This document shows positions 53,090 through 61,472 of a stretch of 64,000 nt of DNA, one piece after another. The stretch is taken from assembly GCA_963721065.1 (NCBI GenBank), contig CAVRHO010000009.1, positions 496,001-560,000 of the forward strand, written 5' to 3'. Position 1 is the first letter of the stretch. Each line of letters opens with the position of its first letter. The notes under the pieces are model-generated. The model worked only from the letters and a program-made list of their open reading frames with translations, had not been told where the DNA came from and did not search any database. The stretch is from CAWBLP01 sp963721065. Lineage in GTDB: Bacteria; Pseudomonadota; Alphaproteobacteria; Acetobacterales; Acetobacteraceae. The translations under genes and the position numbers were made by a program.

Positions 53090-54046
53090 ATGTCGTTGCC
53101 GCTGGGCCCGCTGCCGGATACCCGCTACCCCGATCCGCATATCGAGTCGCTCGACAAACGCTTCGTCTATCGCCAGGGCAACGCCGCAGTGGAGCGCATC
53201 GCCAGCGGTTTCCGCTGGGCCGAGGGGCCGGTCTATTTCGGCGACGGCGGCTATCTGCTGTTCAGCGACATTCCCAACAACCGCATGATGCGCTGGCTGG
53301 AGGAAGACGGACACGTCTCGGTGTTCCGCGCGCCGTCCAACTACGCCAATGGCAATACCCGCGACCGCGAGGGCCGGCTGGTTACCTGCGAACACGATAC
53401 CCGCCGCGTGACCCGCACCGAATTGGACGGCCGCATCACGGTGCTGATCGACTCGTTTCAGGGCAAGCCGCTGAACGCGCCCAACGACGTGGTGGTGGCG
53501 CGCGACGGCGCCGTCTGGTTCACCGACCCCGGCTATGGTATCGACGGGCCGTACGAAGGCCACAAGGCGACGGCAGAACTGCCGCGCAACGTCTATCGCC
53601 TCGATCCGCACACCGGGGCCGCCGCAGTTGTTGCGGACGATTTCGTGCGCCCCAACGGCCTGTGCTTCTCGCCGGACGAGCGGCTGCTCTACGTGGTGGA
53701 CAGTGGCATCTCGCATGGCGGGCCCGCGCATATCCGGGTCTTCACGGTTGACGGCGCTCGGCTGGCCGACGGCCGGGTATTCGCCGCCGACTTCGCCCCG
53801 GGCATGACCGACGGCCTGCGCACCGACATCGACGGGAATGTCTGGTGCAGCATGGGCTGGAGCGCGCCCGAACACGACGGCGTGCGTTGCTACGCGCCGG
53901 ACGGCGACCTGATCGGCCGGATCCACCTGCCGGAAGGCTGTGCCAATCTCTGTTTCGGCGGCCGGAAGAAAGACCGGCTGTTCATGTGCGCCAGCACATC
54001 GGTTTACGCACTGTACCTCAACAATTGCGGCGCACTTGTGCCCTGA
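53090..54046 (+). CDS. SMP-30/gluconolactonase/LRE family protein
   Basis: Six-bladed beta-propeller lactonase of 318 residues. Metal-site residues are visible as AEGPVYF (Glu), NAPNDVVV (Asn-Asp), and VVDSGISHGG (Asp). Other propeller strands include GRLVTCEHDTRRVTR and YVVDS. It probably hydrolyses a sugar or aromatic lactone in the cytoplasm. GAGGAGG precedes the ATG with good spacing. Confidence 0.92.
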   Translation: MSLPLGPLPDTRYPDPHIESLDKRFVYRQGNAAVERIASGFRWAEGPVYFGDGGYLLFSDIPNNRMMRWLEEDGHVSVFRAPSNYANGNTRDREGRLVTCEHDTRRVTRTELDGRITVLIDSFQGKPLNAPNDVVVARDGAVWFTDPGYGIDGPYEGHKATAELPRNVYRLDPHTGAAAVVADDFVRPNGLCFSPDERLLYVVDSGISHGGPAHIRVFTVDGARLADGRVFAADFAPGMTDGLRTDIDGNVWCSMGWSAPEHDGVRCYAPDGDLIGRIHLPEGCANLCFGGRKKDRLFMCASTSVYALYLNNCGALVP

Positions 54047-54375
54047 GGCGGCAATGCCAACCTGTCCCGCCGGAGGCCGGGAGCCGAGACGGAAAGGCCG
54101 CGGCCCGTCGTGGAATGTCGAAACCAGCAAACGAAATGCTGGATACAGGGCGGGACCAAAGGATTCACTGTATCGCCGCCAGTGCAATCCCCATTGCATC
54201 AAAACTGCCGGCGCATGACGAGAGTTTAACTGAGATGAAGCTGGTTTAATCGCTGTATTGGGGGAACGGTCATCCTGGCATCCACATGTTCAGGGCGCAT
54301 TGGGGCGCGCCAACCCTGGCGCCCGTTGCAGCGTTCGTGCGCGCGACGACCCACCGACAGATCCAAGGAGGATGC
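54047..54375. other. Gap of about 330 bases upstream of the Do protease
   Basis: No gene seen. The stretch 54190-54260 is AT-richer than the rest (GAGTTTAACTGAGATGAAGC and following) and is the likely promoter region for the protease gene; I could not fit a standard -35/-10 pair, nor an RpoE or EcfG pair with normal spacing. Confidence 0.35.
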
Positions 54376-55944
54376 ATGACCACCCAGTCCGAAACACCGC
54401 GCCAAGGCAGGTCCTGGCGCCGGACCGCCCTCGCTGCCGTGTTGCTGGCCGGCACGACGCTGGGCGGATACGCCGCCGGCCATGTCACGTTCGCGGACGC
54501 GGCAACGCAGTCCAACAACAGCAGCACCAACAACAGCAGCAGCGCGGAACGCACGGGCACGCCGGTCAACCCGACCGGGCAGAACCTTTCCGGCCAGGAA
54601 CTGCCGAACTTCGTCCCGCTGGTCGAGAAGGTGAAGCCGGCCGTGGTGTCCATCACCACCAAGCTGACCCGGGAAGCCGGGCAGCAGGAGGCTGACCAAA
54701 GCCAGGGACAGATGCAGCAACTGCCCTTCCCGTTCAGCCAGATGTTCCCGCAGCACCCGCAGGCGCGGGCGGTGGAGGCGCGTGGCTCCGGATTCATCAT
54801 CGATGCCAACGGCACCATCGTCACCAATAACCATGTGGTGAAGGGGGAGAAGAGCGTCACGGTCACGCTGGACAACGGCAAGACCTATCCGGCGCACATC
54901 GTCGGCCGTGATCCCCGCACCGATATCGCCGTGCTGCGCATCGACGTCGGCCACAAGCTGCCCTACATCGAGCTGGGCAACTCCAGCAACGTGAAGCCGG
55001 GCCAGTGGGTGGTTGCGATGGGCAATCCGTTCGGCCTCAGCAGCACCGTGACGCACGGCATCGTTTCCGCCGTCAGCCGTAACATCGGCGAGGGCCCGTA
55101 CGACCAGTTCATCCAGGTCGATGCCCCGATCAACCGCGGCAACTCCGGCGGGCCGCTGTTCACCCAGCACGGCAAGGTGATCGGCATGAACACCGCGATC
55201 CTGTCGCCGTCCGGCGGCTCGATCGGCATCGGGTTCGCCATCCCGTCCAACCTGATCCGCAACGTCGTGGACCAGTTGGAGGCGCACGGCCACGTGGTGC
55301 GCGGCTTCATCGGCGTGGAGGCGCAGTCGCTGACCGGCGCCACCGCCCGCGCACTGGGGCTGGAACCGAATTCCGGTGCCCTGCTGGCGGGGGTCCAGCC
55401 GAACACCCCGGCATCCAAGGCCGGCCTGCAGCCGGGCGATGTGATCCGGGACGTCAATGGCAACAAGATCTCCGATCCGCATGACCTGGCGATCGCCGTT
55501 GCCGCCATTCCGCCGGGCCACGAGGCGCACCTGAAGATCCTGCGCAACGGCAACGACAAGCAGATCACACTGCACGTGACGCAGATGCCCAGCAACATGA
55601 GCGCCAGCAACGAGCAGAATGGTGGTGAAAGCCATCAGGAGCAGGTCGGGCTCGCCCTGGCGCCGCTGACGCCGGGTCTGCGCAATCAGTTGGATGTGCC
55701 CGACGGCACCAACGGCGCGGTGGTTCGCGGCGTGCAGCCTGGTTCGCCGGCGGCAATGGCCGGGCTGCAGCCTGGTGACGTGATTGTCGGGGTCAACACC
55801 CGTCCGGTGCACTCCGCGTCCCAGGCGGCGAACGAGATCCGCTCGTCCATCGAGAGCAAGGACCATGCGGTGGCGCTGCGCGTCATCCGCAACGGCCAGG
55901 CGATGTTCGTCGGCATCAATGCCGGCGGCCAGAACCAGGGCTGA
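54376..55944 (+). CDS. degP: Do/DegP-family periplasmic serine endoprotease
   Basis: HtrA protease-chaperone of 522 residues. It has a signal peptide (basic WRRTALAAVLLAG), a Ser/Asn/Thr-rich linker (about 40-70), a trypsin-like domain with the triad His (TNNHVV, about 153), Asp (RTDIAVL, about 181) and Ser (RGNSGGPL, about 257), then two PDZ domains (about 310-400 and 420-515). A Gln/Met-rich LA-loop (QQEADQSQGQMQQLPF) lies before the first catalytic strand. It degrades or refolds damaged envelope proteins. AAGGAGGA precedes the ATG at 54376; the upstream frame is not used. Confidence 0.95.
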   Translation: MTTQSETPRQGRSWRRTALAAVLLAGTTLGGYAAGHVTFADAATQSNNSSTNNSSSAERTGTPVNPTGQNLSGQELPNFVPLVEKVKPAVVSITTKLTREAGQQEADQSQGQMQQLPFPFSQMFPQHPQARAVEARGSGFIIDANGTIVTNNHVVKGEKSVTVTLDNGKTYPAHIVGRDPRTDIAVLRIDVGHKLPYIELGNSSNVKPGQWVVAMGNPFGLSSTVTHGIVSAVSRNIGEGPYDQFIQVDAPINRGNSGGPLFTQHGKVIGMNTAILSPSGGSIGIGFAIPSNLIRNVVDQLEAHGHVVRGFIGVEAQSLTGATARALGLEPNSGALLAGVQPNTPASKAGLQPGDVIRDVNGNKISDPHDLAIAVAAIPPGHEAHLKILRNGNDKQITLHVTQMPSNMSASNEQNGGESHQEQVGLALAPLTPGLRNQLDVPDGTNGAVVRGVQPGSPAAMAGLQPGDVIVGVNTRPVHSASQAANEIRSSIESKDHAVALRVIRNGQAMFVGINAGGQNQG

Positions 55945-55950
55945 CCCGTG

Positions 55951-55977
55951 CGCCCCCTCCCGTCGTGGGAGGGGGCG
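55951..55977. terminator. Strong hairpin terminator after degP
   Basis: A perfect 11-bp stem (CGCCCCCTCCC / GGGAGGGGGCG) with a 5-base loop GTCGT lies 7 bases after the degP stop. A T-rich tract is lacking, but the stem is by far the strongest in this area. It separates degP from the convergent gentisate operon. Confidence 0.6.
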
Positions 55978-56067
55978 TATGCTCGTCGTTTCGGAGGCGC
56001 TGGACTGCCAGCGGCCGTAGCTGGTCTTCCGGGAACCAGGTTCGGCAGGCTGCGGCAGTCGTGGCGC

Positions 56068-57252
56068 CTACACCGGCACCGTCAGCGCATCGTACTCATA
56101 CAGCCAGTCGTAACGCTGCCTGATCTTGTCCGGTGCGAACTCCCGGTTGATATACGCTTCCGCCCCGACCGGGTCCGCCAGCGCCGGGTTGTGGAAGCGC
56201 TTGGTATTGTCCGCCGCCCCCCGCACGATCGCCGCGGTGCGATCGAGCCGGGCGGCCTCGAACCGGCGCAGCGCGTCCTGCACCGGAAACGCATCCAGGC
56301 AGCGCGCCACGATCACCGCGTCCTCCAGTGCCATGTTCGCGCCCTGCGCCAGGAACGGCAGCGTCGGATGCGCCGCGTCACCCAGCAGGCAGACCCGGCC
56401 CTGCGCGAAATGCGGCAGCGGATCGCGGCCAAGCAGCGCCCATTTGTACGGCGTTTCGATGTTGCGGATGATGGTCTGCACGTCTTCGTGCCAGCGGCCC
56501 AGGTCACGCGTGCATTCCTCCCGTGAGCCGGCAATGGTCCACGATTCCACCTGCCAGTCGCTGCGCTCCACCGCGCCGACGAAGTTCAGGATCTCGCCGC
56601 GGCGCAGCGGGTAGGTCACGACATGCCCGCCATGGCCGATCCAGTTGGTGCCGACCAGGCGGCGCATATGGGGCGGCAGGCGTTCCATCGGCACCAGGCC
56701 GCGCCAGGCGATGATGCCGGTGAACTGCGCGCCTCCTTCGCCGAACATCTGCCGGCGGATCGGCGAGTGAACCCCATCCGCCGCCAGCAGAACGTCGCCG
56801 GTGACGCGCTCGCCCAATTCCAGGTGCAGCGTGACGTCGGTATCGGACTGTTCGAAGCCGACGCACGCGGCGCCGGTACGGATGGCGTCCGGCGCCGCGG
56901 CGCGCACCGCCGCCAGCAGCACGGCGTGGAAGTCACCCCGATGCACCATCCAGTACGGCGCACCGTAACGCTGCTCGGATTCGGTGCCCAGGTCGAACAC
57001 CGGCCAGCTCTGCCCGGTGGTCCACAGCCGCATCTCCTTGCCTTCCGGCTCGCAGACGATGCGGCGCATCGCGTCGTCCAGCCCCAGCGAAGTCAGCACC
57101 CGCGTGCCGTTGGCGCCGAGCTGCACGCCGGCGCCGACTTCGCGCAGGTCCGTGGCCTGTTCGAACAGCCGCACCGTGTAGCCGCGTTCCAGCAGTGCCA
57201 GGGCCGTGGTCAGGCCGCACAGCCCGGCGCCGGCGATCAGTATCTCACGCAT
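56068..57252 (-). CDS. FAD-dependent aromatic hydroxylase, probable 3-hydroxybenzoate 6-monooxygenase
   Basis: Group A flavoprotein monooxygenase of 394 residues. It carries the FAD motif ILIAGAGLCGLTTALALLERG, the second motif as LLAADGVHSPIRRQM, and LLGDAAHPTLPFLAQGANMALEDA. Salicylate 1-hydroxylase, 3-hydroxybenzoate 6-hydroxylase and related enzymes share these. Because its ATG overlaps the last 8 bases of a gentisate dioxygenase gene, the 3-hydroxybenzoate 6-hydroxylase role (forming gentisate) is most likely; salicylate 5-hydroxylation is normally a multicomponent system. It is the second gene of the operon. Confidence 0.88.
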   Translation of the reverse strand: MREILIAGAGLCGLTTALALLERGYTVRLFEQATDLREVGAGVQLGANGTRVLTSLGLDDAMRRIVCEPEGKEMRLWTTGQSWPVFDLGTESEQRYGAPYWMVHRGDFHAVLLAAVRAAAPDAIRTGAACVGFEQSDTDVTLHLELGERVTGDVLLAADGVHSPIRRQMFGEGGAQFTGIIAWRGLVPMERLPPHMRRLVGTNWIGHGGHVVTYPLRRGEILNFVGAVERSDWQVESWTIAGSREECTRDLGRWHEDVQTIIRNIETPYKWALLGRDPLPHFAQGRVCLLGDAAHPTLPFLAQGANMALEDAVIVARCLDAFPVQDALRRFEAARLDRTAAIVRGAADNTKRFHNPALADPVGAEAYINREFAPDKIRQRYDWLYEYDALTVPV

Positions 57253-58294
57253 GGCCGCGCTCTTCCCGCCACAGTCCCAGCACGTCCTGCACCGGACGAT
57301 CGGAGAAGCTGAACAGCACCGCTTCCTGCGATGCACGATGCGTCTGCCAGGCCCAGGGCGGCACCACGAAGATGTCTCGTGGTTTCCAGTGCAACGTGGT
57401 GTCGCCGACCACTGTCTCGCCTTCGCCTTCCACCACCGAAAACACCGTCCCATCGGTGCAACGATAGGGCGCGCTGGCGAATCCCCGGGGCAGCAACTGC
57501 ATGCAGGCGCCGATCGTCGGCATCGGGGAGCCGCCGGTCGCCGGATTCACATAGCGCAGCTTATGGCCGTGGCAGGCATCCGGCGCCCCGTTGCGTGCAA
57601 GCGTCGCCAGGGCCTCGCGGGACCGGTCATATGGGTAGTTGAACACCGGCGACGCCCTGCCCGGCTGGTAGTCCACCGGCAGCATGTTGGCGCCGTAACG
57701 CGCGTACGAATCACCCGGCGGACGCGATACCGACTGGCTGTCGGCATTGGCCGGTTCGGCGAAGCTGGCGTCCAGCAGCCGCACGATCGGCACGTCCAGC
57801 CCGTCCAGCCACACCATCGGCTGATCCGTCTCATTACCATGGTCATGCCATGTCCAGCTCGGCGTCAGCACGAAATCGCCAGGCTGCATCAGCGTGCGTT
57901 CCCCTTCCACAGCGGTGTAGGCACCGTGTCCCTCGATGATGAAGCGCAGTGCCGACTGGGCATGGCGATGCGCCGGCGCGACTTCGCCCGGCATGATCAG
58001 TTGCAGCCCGGCGAACAGCGAATGGGTGATGCTGGTCTGTCCCTGCAGGCCGGGATTTTCCAGGATCAGCACGCGCCGTTCGGCTTCCCTTGCGGTAATC
58101 AGGCTGGCCGCACGCATCAGGTGCGGCCGCACCTCATCGTCGTAGTGCCAGATCGTCGGCTGCACCGGTGTGCTTGGCGAGCGGGTCACCAGCGAATGCA
58201 GCCGTTCCCACAGCGGCGCGAGGTTGTGCGGAGCGATGCGGTCATAGAACGCCTGCCGGTCGGACCTGCCGGCACTCTGCGCCGTGTCATTCAT
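57245..58294 (-). CDS. Gentisate 1,2-dioxygenase
   Basis: Bicupin ring-cleavage dioxygenase of 349 residues that converts gentisate to maleylpyruvate. The N-terminal cupin holds the iron ligands in PAHRHAQSALRFIIEG (His109, His111) and TWHDHGN; the second cupin (about 250-340) has VFSVVEGEGE and VVPPWAWQTHRA. The start MNDTAQ and the ALRFIIEG motif are typical. The maleylpyruvate isomerase and fumarylpyruvate hydrolase are not in the window. It is the first gene of a two-gene operon, with a palindrome 125 bases upstream. Confidence 0.92.
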   Translation of the reverse strand: MNDTAQSAGRSDRQAFYDRIAPHNLAPLWERLHSLVTRSPSTPVQPTIWHYDDEVRPHLMRAASLITAREAERRVLILENPGLQGQTSITHSLFAGLQLIMPGEVAPAHRHAQSALRFIIEGHGAYTAVEGERTLMQPGDFVLTPSWTWHDHGNETDQPMVWLDGLDVPIVRLLDASFAEPANADSQSVSRPPGDSYARYGANMLPVDYQPGRASPVFNYPYDRSREALATLARNGAPDACHGHKLRYVNPATGGSPMPTIGACMQLLPRGFASAPYRCTDGTVFSVVEGEGETVVGDTTLHWKPRDIFVVPPWAWQTHRASQEAVLFSFSDRPVQDVLGLWREERGHA

Positions 58295-58977
58295 TGGGAC
58301 GCCGCCTCATCATTGGGACCAGAGAAAAAGCCTAGCGCAGTTCCGCCGTGCCCGGAACCGAGCGGCCAGGTCGCCACGCGAAGGGGTTGCCCCACCGGCG
58401 GGTCCATATCGCCTTCCATTCACAAAAATGTGAACATCTCTTGTTCCACGCATCACCGCAAATCGTGTTGAACGCGGCGCTTTATGCCTCCTGGCAGGGC
58501 AACCGCGGCGCGCAGGCGCAAAGCCGGCTGTCGGGTGGGGAAGAGGATCGGAGTGGATCGGAGCAAAGCAACGGGAGCCGGGGCGGCGGCGTGCCCGATC
58601 GCCGCCATGGCCGTGCCGGATTCTGCTGCTTGCGTTGCGGTCCACCATGCCGAGCGTCCGCCGCAGACGCGGCCGGTATGCGGCGTGTGCCGCTCAAAGG
58701 CCGGTTCTGCGCGATTGGACCGCCAGGGTGGCCGCCTTTCCGGCCTCCGCTGCAGGCGGCGGTTGCATGCCGGACTCGACCTGATGCACAACGATTTCCC
58801 CTGCAATCGGGGAGTGGTGGTTATCTCGCACGTCGTCCCGACCTGTCCTGGCTCCCGTTCATCGCTCCCGCCTGGCTACCCGACGGATCTGCCCCCTTCA
58901 GTCACGCCTGGTGCCGTGGCCCTCTGCGCCCCGGTCGCGGCGGGCCGCGGTAACGGCTACCGGCGAGGCGCCTGAAC
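58295..58977. other. Gene-free gap of about 680 bases
   Basis: Between the divergent gentisate operon and the YfiR gene. Open frames exist on both strands, but none has a good start or any recognisable sequence. It should contain the promoters of both units; the only regulatory element I can point to is the palindrome at 58419. Confidence 0.4.
58419..58434. promoter_or_regulatory. Palindromic candidate operator upstream of the gentisate operon
   Basis: TTCACA-AAAA-TGTGAA is a perfect inverted repeat in an otherwise GC-rich gap, 125 bases before the gentisate dioxygenase start. The AT-rich dyad suggests a repressor or activator site (for example MarR- or GntR-type), but the regulator is not identified; the nearest LysR gene is 12 kb away. 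Confidence 0.45.
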
Positions 58978-59553
58978 GTGCGGCTGATCCGGCCAGGACC
59001 GGGCCGAAGACGGGCCCTTGCCTCGATGCTGGCAGTGTGGGTGCCGCTGCTGACGGCAACCCGGGTGCGGGCCGAGGCCAGGCCGCCGTCACTGGAATAC
59101 GCCGTGAAGGCGACGTACCTGCTCAAGTTCCCCGCCTTCGTCACCTGGCACGATCCGCTGCCCGCCGATGTCTTCAACATCTGCGTGGTCGGCCACAATC
59201 CGTTCTCCGGCCTGCTGCGACAGGCGGCGGCGGGCCAGACGGTCGAACGGCGGCGCGTTGCGGTGCGCCTGCTTTCCTTCGCCAGCCGGTCATCCGACTG
59301 CCAGATGATGTACGTGGCCGGATCCCGGGCGCAGCCCGTCGCGTCCGCGCTGGCGACCGTGCGCGGGGCGCATATTCTGACCGTGACGGACGGGCAGCGG
59401 GACCCGGCGTCAAAGGGCATCATCAACTTCGTTGTCGCACAGGATCGCGTGCGGTTTGAGATCGACCCTGCCGCGGCGCGCGCCAACGGGCTTGATGTCA
59501 GCTCGAAGCTGTTGACCCTTGCGCTCAACCTTCGCAGCAAGTCGGGCCAGTAG
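58978..59553 (+). CDS. YfiR family (DUF4154) periplasmic regulator
   Basis: Exported protein of 191 residues. A signal-like N-terminus (RRRALASMLAVWVPLLTATRVRA) precedes the YfiR domain: LEYAVKATYLLKFPAFVTWHD, FNICVVGHNPF, RRVAVRLLSF, HILTVTDGQRD, IINFVVAQDRVRFEID. In Pseudomonas YfiR is a periplasmic inhibitor of the diguanylate cyclase YfiN. The start codon is GTG with GAGGCG upstream. Its stop lies 14 bases before the histidine kinase gene, so they form an operon. Confidence 0.88.
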   Translation: MRLIRPGPGRRRALASMLAVWVPLLTATRVRAEARPPSLEYAVKATYLLKFPAFVTWHDPLPADVFNICVVGHNPFSGLLRQAAAGQTVERRRVAVRLLSFASRSSDCQMMYVAGSRAQPVASALATVRGAHILTVTDGQRDPASKGIINFVVAQDRVRFEIDPAAARANGLDVSSKLLTLALNLRSKSGQ

Positions 59554-59567
59554 GCGGAGAGGTGGGG

Positions 59568-61343
59568 ATGTCGCGTCTGTGGAGGTTCACGCCCGCGATT
59601 GCCGCCACCACCGCCGTGGTGCTGCTGGCCGCGGGCCTGTTCCTGGGGCTCTACATCGACAACGCCAACGAGGCGCAGAAGGTAAGGGAGGCCACCATGC
59701 AGGCCCACATCCTCGCCTCGACCGCCTCCGCCGCACTGGCCTTCAACGACCATCAGGCGGCCGCTGAATATCTCGCCGCGATCCGCGCCAATCCCGAGGT
59801 GGAATGGGTCGCCATCTATGGACCGCATGGCGGGCTGTTCGCCAGCTTCTCCCGCACGAAGGGCAAGCCACCGGCGGTTGTGCCGCCTTTGCGCCCGCCC
59901 TTCATCGCCAACGGCCACGTCAACGTGCTGATCCCCGTCGTGCAAAAGGGCACCCGGCTCGGCACGGTCTATCTGCACACGCCGACCGAGCCCTGGCTCC
60001 GCCGGATCGAGCGCTACGCCATCATTGGTCTGCTTGCCAGTATGGCCTCCCTGGTGGTGGTCGTGCTGGGCATCGCGCAGGGCACCCTGACGCGCGCCAA
60101 CCGCGAACTGGAAGCAAGGGCCAGCGAACTGGCGGTTGCCAACCAGAGCCTGCACGAGCAGATCGAACAGCGGGAGCAGGCTGAGGAAGCCCTGCGCCAG
60201 GCGCAGAAAATGGAGGCGATCGGCCAGCTCACCGGTGGTGTGGCGCACGACTTCAACAATCTGCTTCAGGTCATCCTGGGCAATCTCGAGCGGCTGCGCC
60301 GACGGGTGGAGGGGCAGCCCGACGTCCATCGCCTGATCGACGCTGCGTTGCGCGGGGCGGAACGGGCCGCCACCCTGACCCAGCGGCTGCTTGCTTTCTC
60401 CCGCCGCCAGCCGCTGGCGCCGAAGCCGATCGAGGTCAACAAGCTGGTCACCGGCATGTCCGATCTGCTGGCGCGCACCCTGGGCGAGAATATCCGTGTC
60501 GAGACGCTGCTGGCGAAGGGGTTGTGGCGGGTCTCGGCCGACGACAATCAGCTTGAGAGCGCCCTGCTGAACCTGGCGGTGAACGCGCGCGATGCGATGG
60601 AGAGTGTCGGCACACTCACGATCGAGACCGTCAATACCGTCCTCAACGAGACCTATGTGCGTGGCGAGGAGGACGTGAAGACCGGCCAGTACGTGCTGAT
60701 TGCGGTATCCGACACCGGCAGCGGCATGGACAAGAACGTGCTGGACCGGGTGTTCGAACCGTTCTTCACCACCAAGGGAATCGGCCAGGGAACCGGCCTG
60801 GGCCTCTCCATGGTGTACGGCTTCGTCAAGCAGTCCGGCGGGCACGTGAAGATCCACAGCCAGCCCGGCGCGGGCACGTCGGTGAAGCTGTACCTGCCGC
60901 GGCTCCTGGACGGTGTGGCGCATGCCCCGGCCCGGGAGACCGTCGGCGAGTTGCCGCATGGCGACGGCAGCGAGCTGGTGCTGGTCGTTGAAGACGAGAA
61001 CGACGTGCGAACGCTGACCGTGGGGACGCTGCGCGAACTGGGCTACGCGGTGCTGGAGGCGCCTGATGGCAGCAGCGCGTTGCACATGATCGACAACGAG
61101 CCGGGCATCCGTCTGCTGTTCACCGACGTGGGCCTGCCCGGCGGTGTGAACGGTCGCGAACTGGCCGATGCGGCGCGCCGCCTGCGGCCGGAGCTGAAGG
61201 TGCTGTTCACCACCGGCTATGCACGGGATGCCATCGTTCATCACGGTCGGCTCGATCCCGGGGTGCAGCTTATCGGCAAGCCCTTCTCCGGCGCCGATCT
61301 GGCGCTGAAGGTCCGGCAGATGCTGGACCAGGCCGTGGCATAG
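59568..61343 (+). CDS. Hybrid sensor histidine kinase with CHASE8-like periplasmic domain and C-terminal receiver
   Basis: Membrane kinase of 591 residues. TM1 (about 12-30), a periplasmic region (31-150) with the CHASE8-like ILASTASAALAFNDHQAAAEYL, TM2 (about 151-170), a coiled linker, HisKA with phosphoacceptor His227 (GGVAHDFNNLL), and HATPase motifs LNLAVNARDAM, DTGSGM, FEPFFTTKG and GTGLGLSMVYG. The C-terminal receiver (from about 475) has VEDENDV, the phosphoacceptor Asp near 518 in FTDVGLPGG and Lys in IGKPF. YfiN carries the same periplasmic type but ends in GGDEF; here a kinase replaces it. ATG 59568 is preferred over the GTG two codons earlier because GGAGAGG fits. No separate output regulator is adjacent. 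Confidence 0.9.
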   Translation: MSRLWRFTPAIAATTAVVLLAAGLFLGLYIDNANEAQKVREATMQAHILASTASAALAFNDHQAAAEYLAAIRANPEVEWVAIYGPHGGLFASFSRTKGKPPAVVPPLRPPFIANGHVNVLIPVVQKGTRLGTVYLHTPTEPWLRRIERYAIIGLLASMASLVVVVLGIAQGTLTRANRELEARASELAVANQSLHEQIEQREQAEEALRQAQKMEAIGQLTGGVAHDFNNLLQVILGNLERLRRRVEGQPDVHRLIDAALRGAERAATLTQRLLAFSRRQPLAPKPIEVNKLVTGMSDLLARTLGENIRVETLLAKGLWRVSADDNQLESALLNLAVNARDAMESVGTLTIETVNTVLNETYVRGEEDVKTGQYVLIAVSDTGSGMDKNVLDRVFEPFFTTKGIGQGTGLGLSMVYGFVKQSGGHVKIHSQPGAGTSVKLYLPRLLDGVAHAPARETVGELPHGDGSELVLVVEDENDVRTLTVGTLRELGYAVLEAPDGSSALHMIDNEPGIRLLFTDVGLPGGVNGRELADAARRLRPELKVLFTTGYARDAIVHHGRLDPGVQLIGKPFSGADLALKVRQMLDQAVA

Positions 61344-61472
61344 ACGCAGGCGGTCGTCCGCTGCCGAGTTGCGTTTGGTACAGTCCGCGCAGGTTTCTCA
61401 CGCAAATGCGTGCAGCCACGCCCCACGCTCCGATGCGATGGTGATTGCCCCGCGCTGTATCAGGAATTCCCG

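Noticed and set aside
54264..54295. EcfG-type promoter (GGAAC ... GTT) upstream of degP
   Set aside because: The spacer between the two elements would be about 20 bases, too long for the known 16-18.
58484..58975. 163-residue frame in the gap before YfiR
   Set aside because: Arg/Ala/Cys-rich low-quality sequence with no start signal; probably non-coding.
58902..61244. 780-residue minus-strand frame
   Set aside because: Antisense shadow of the YfiR and histidine kinase genes, which have clear motifs on the plus strand.
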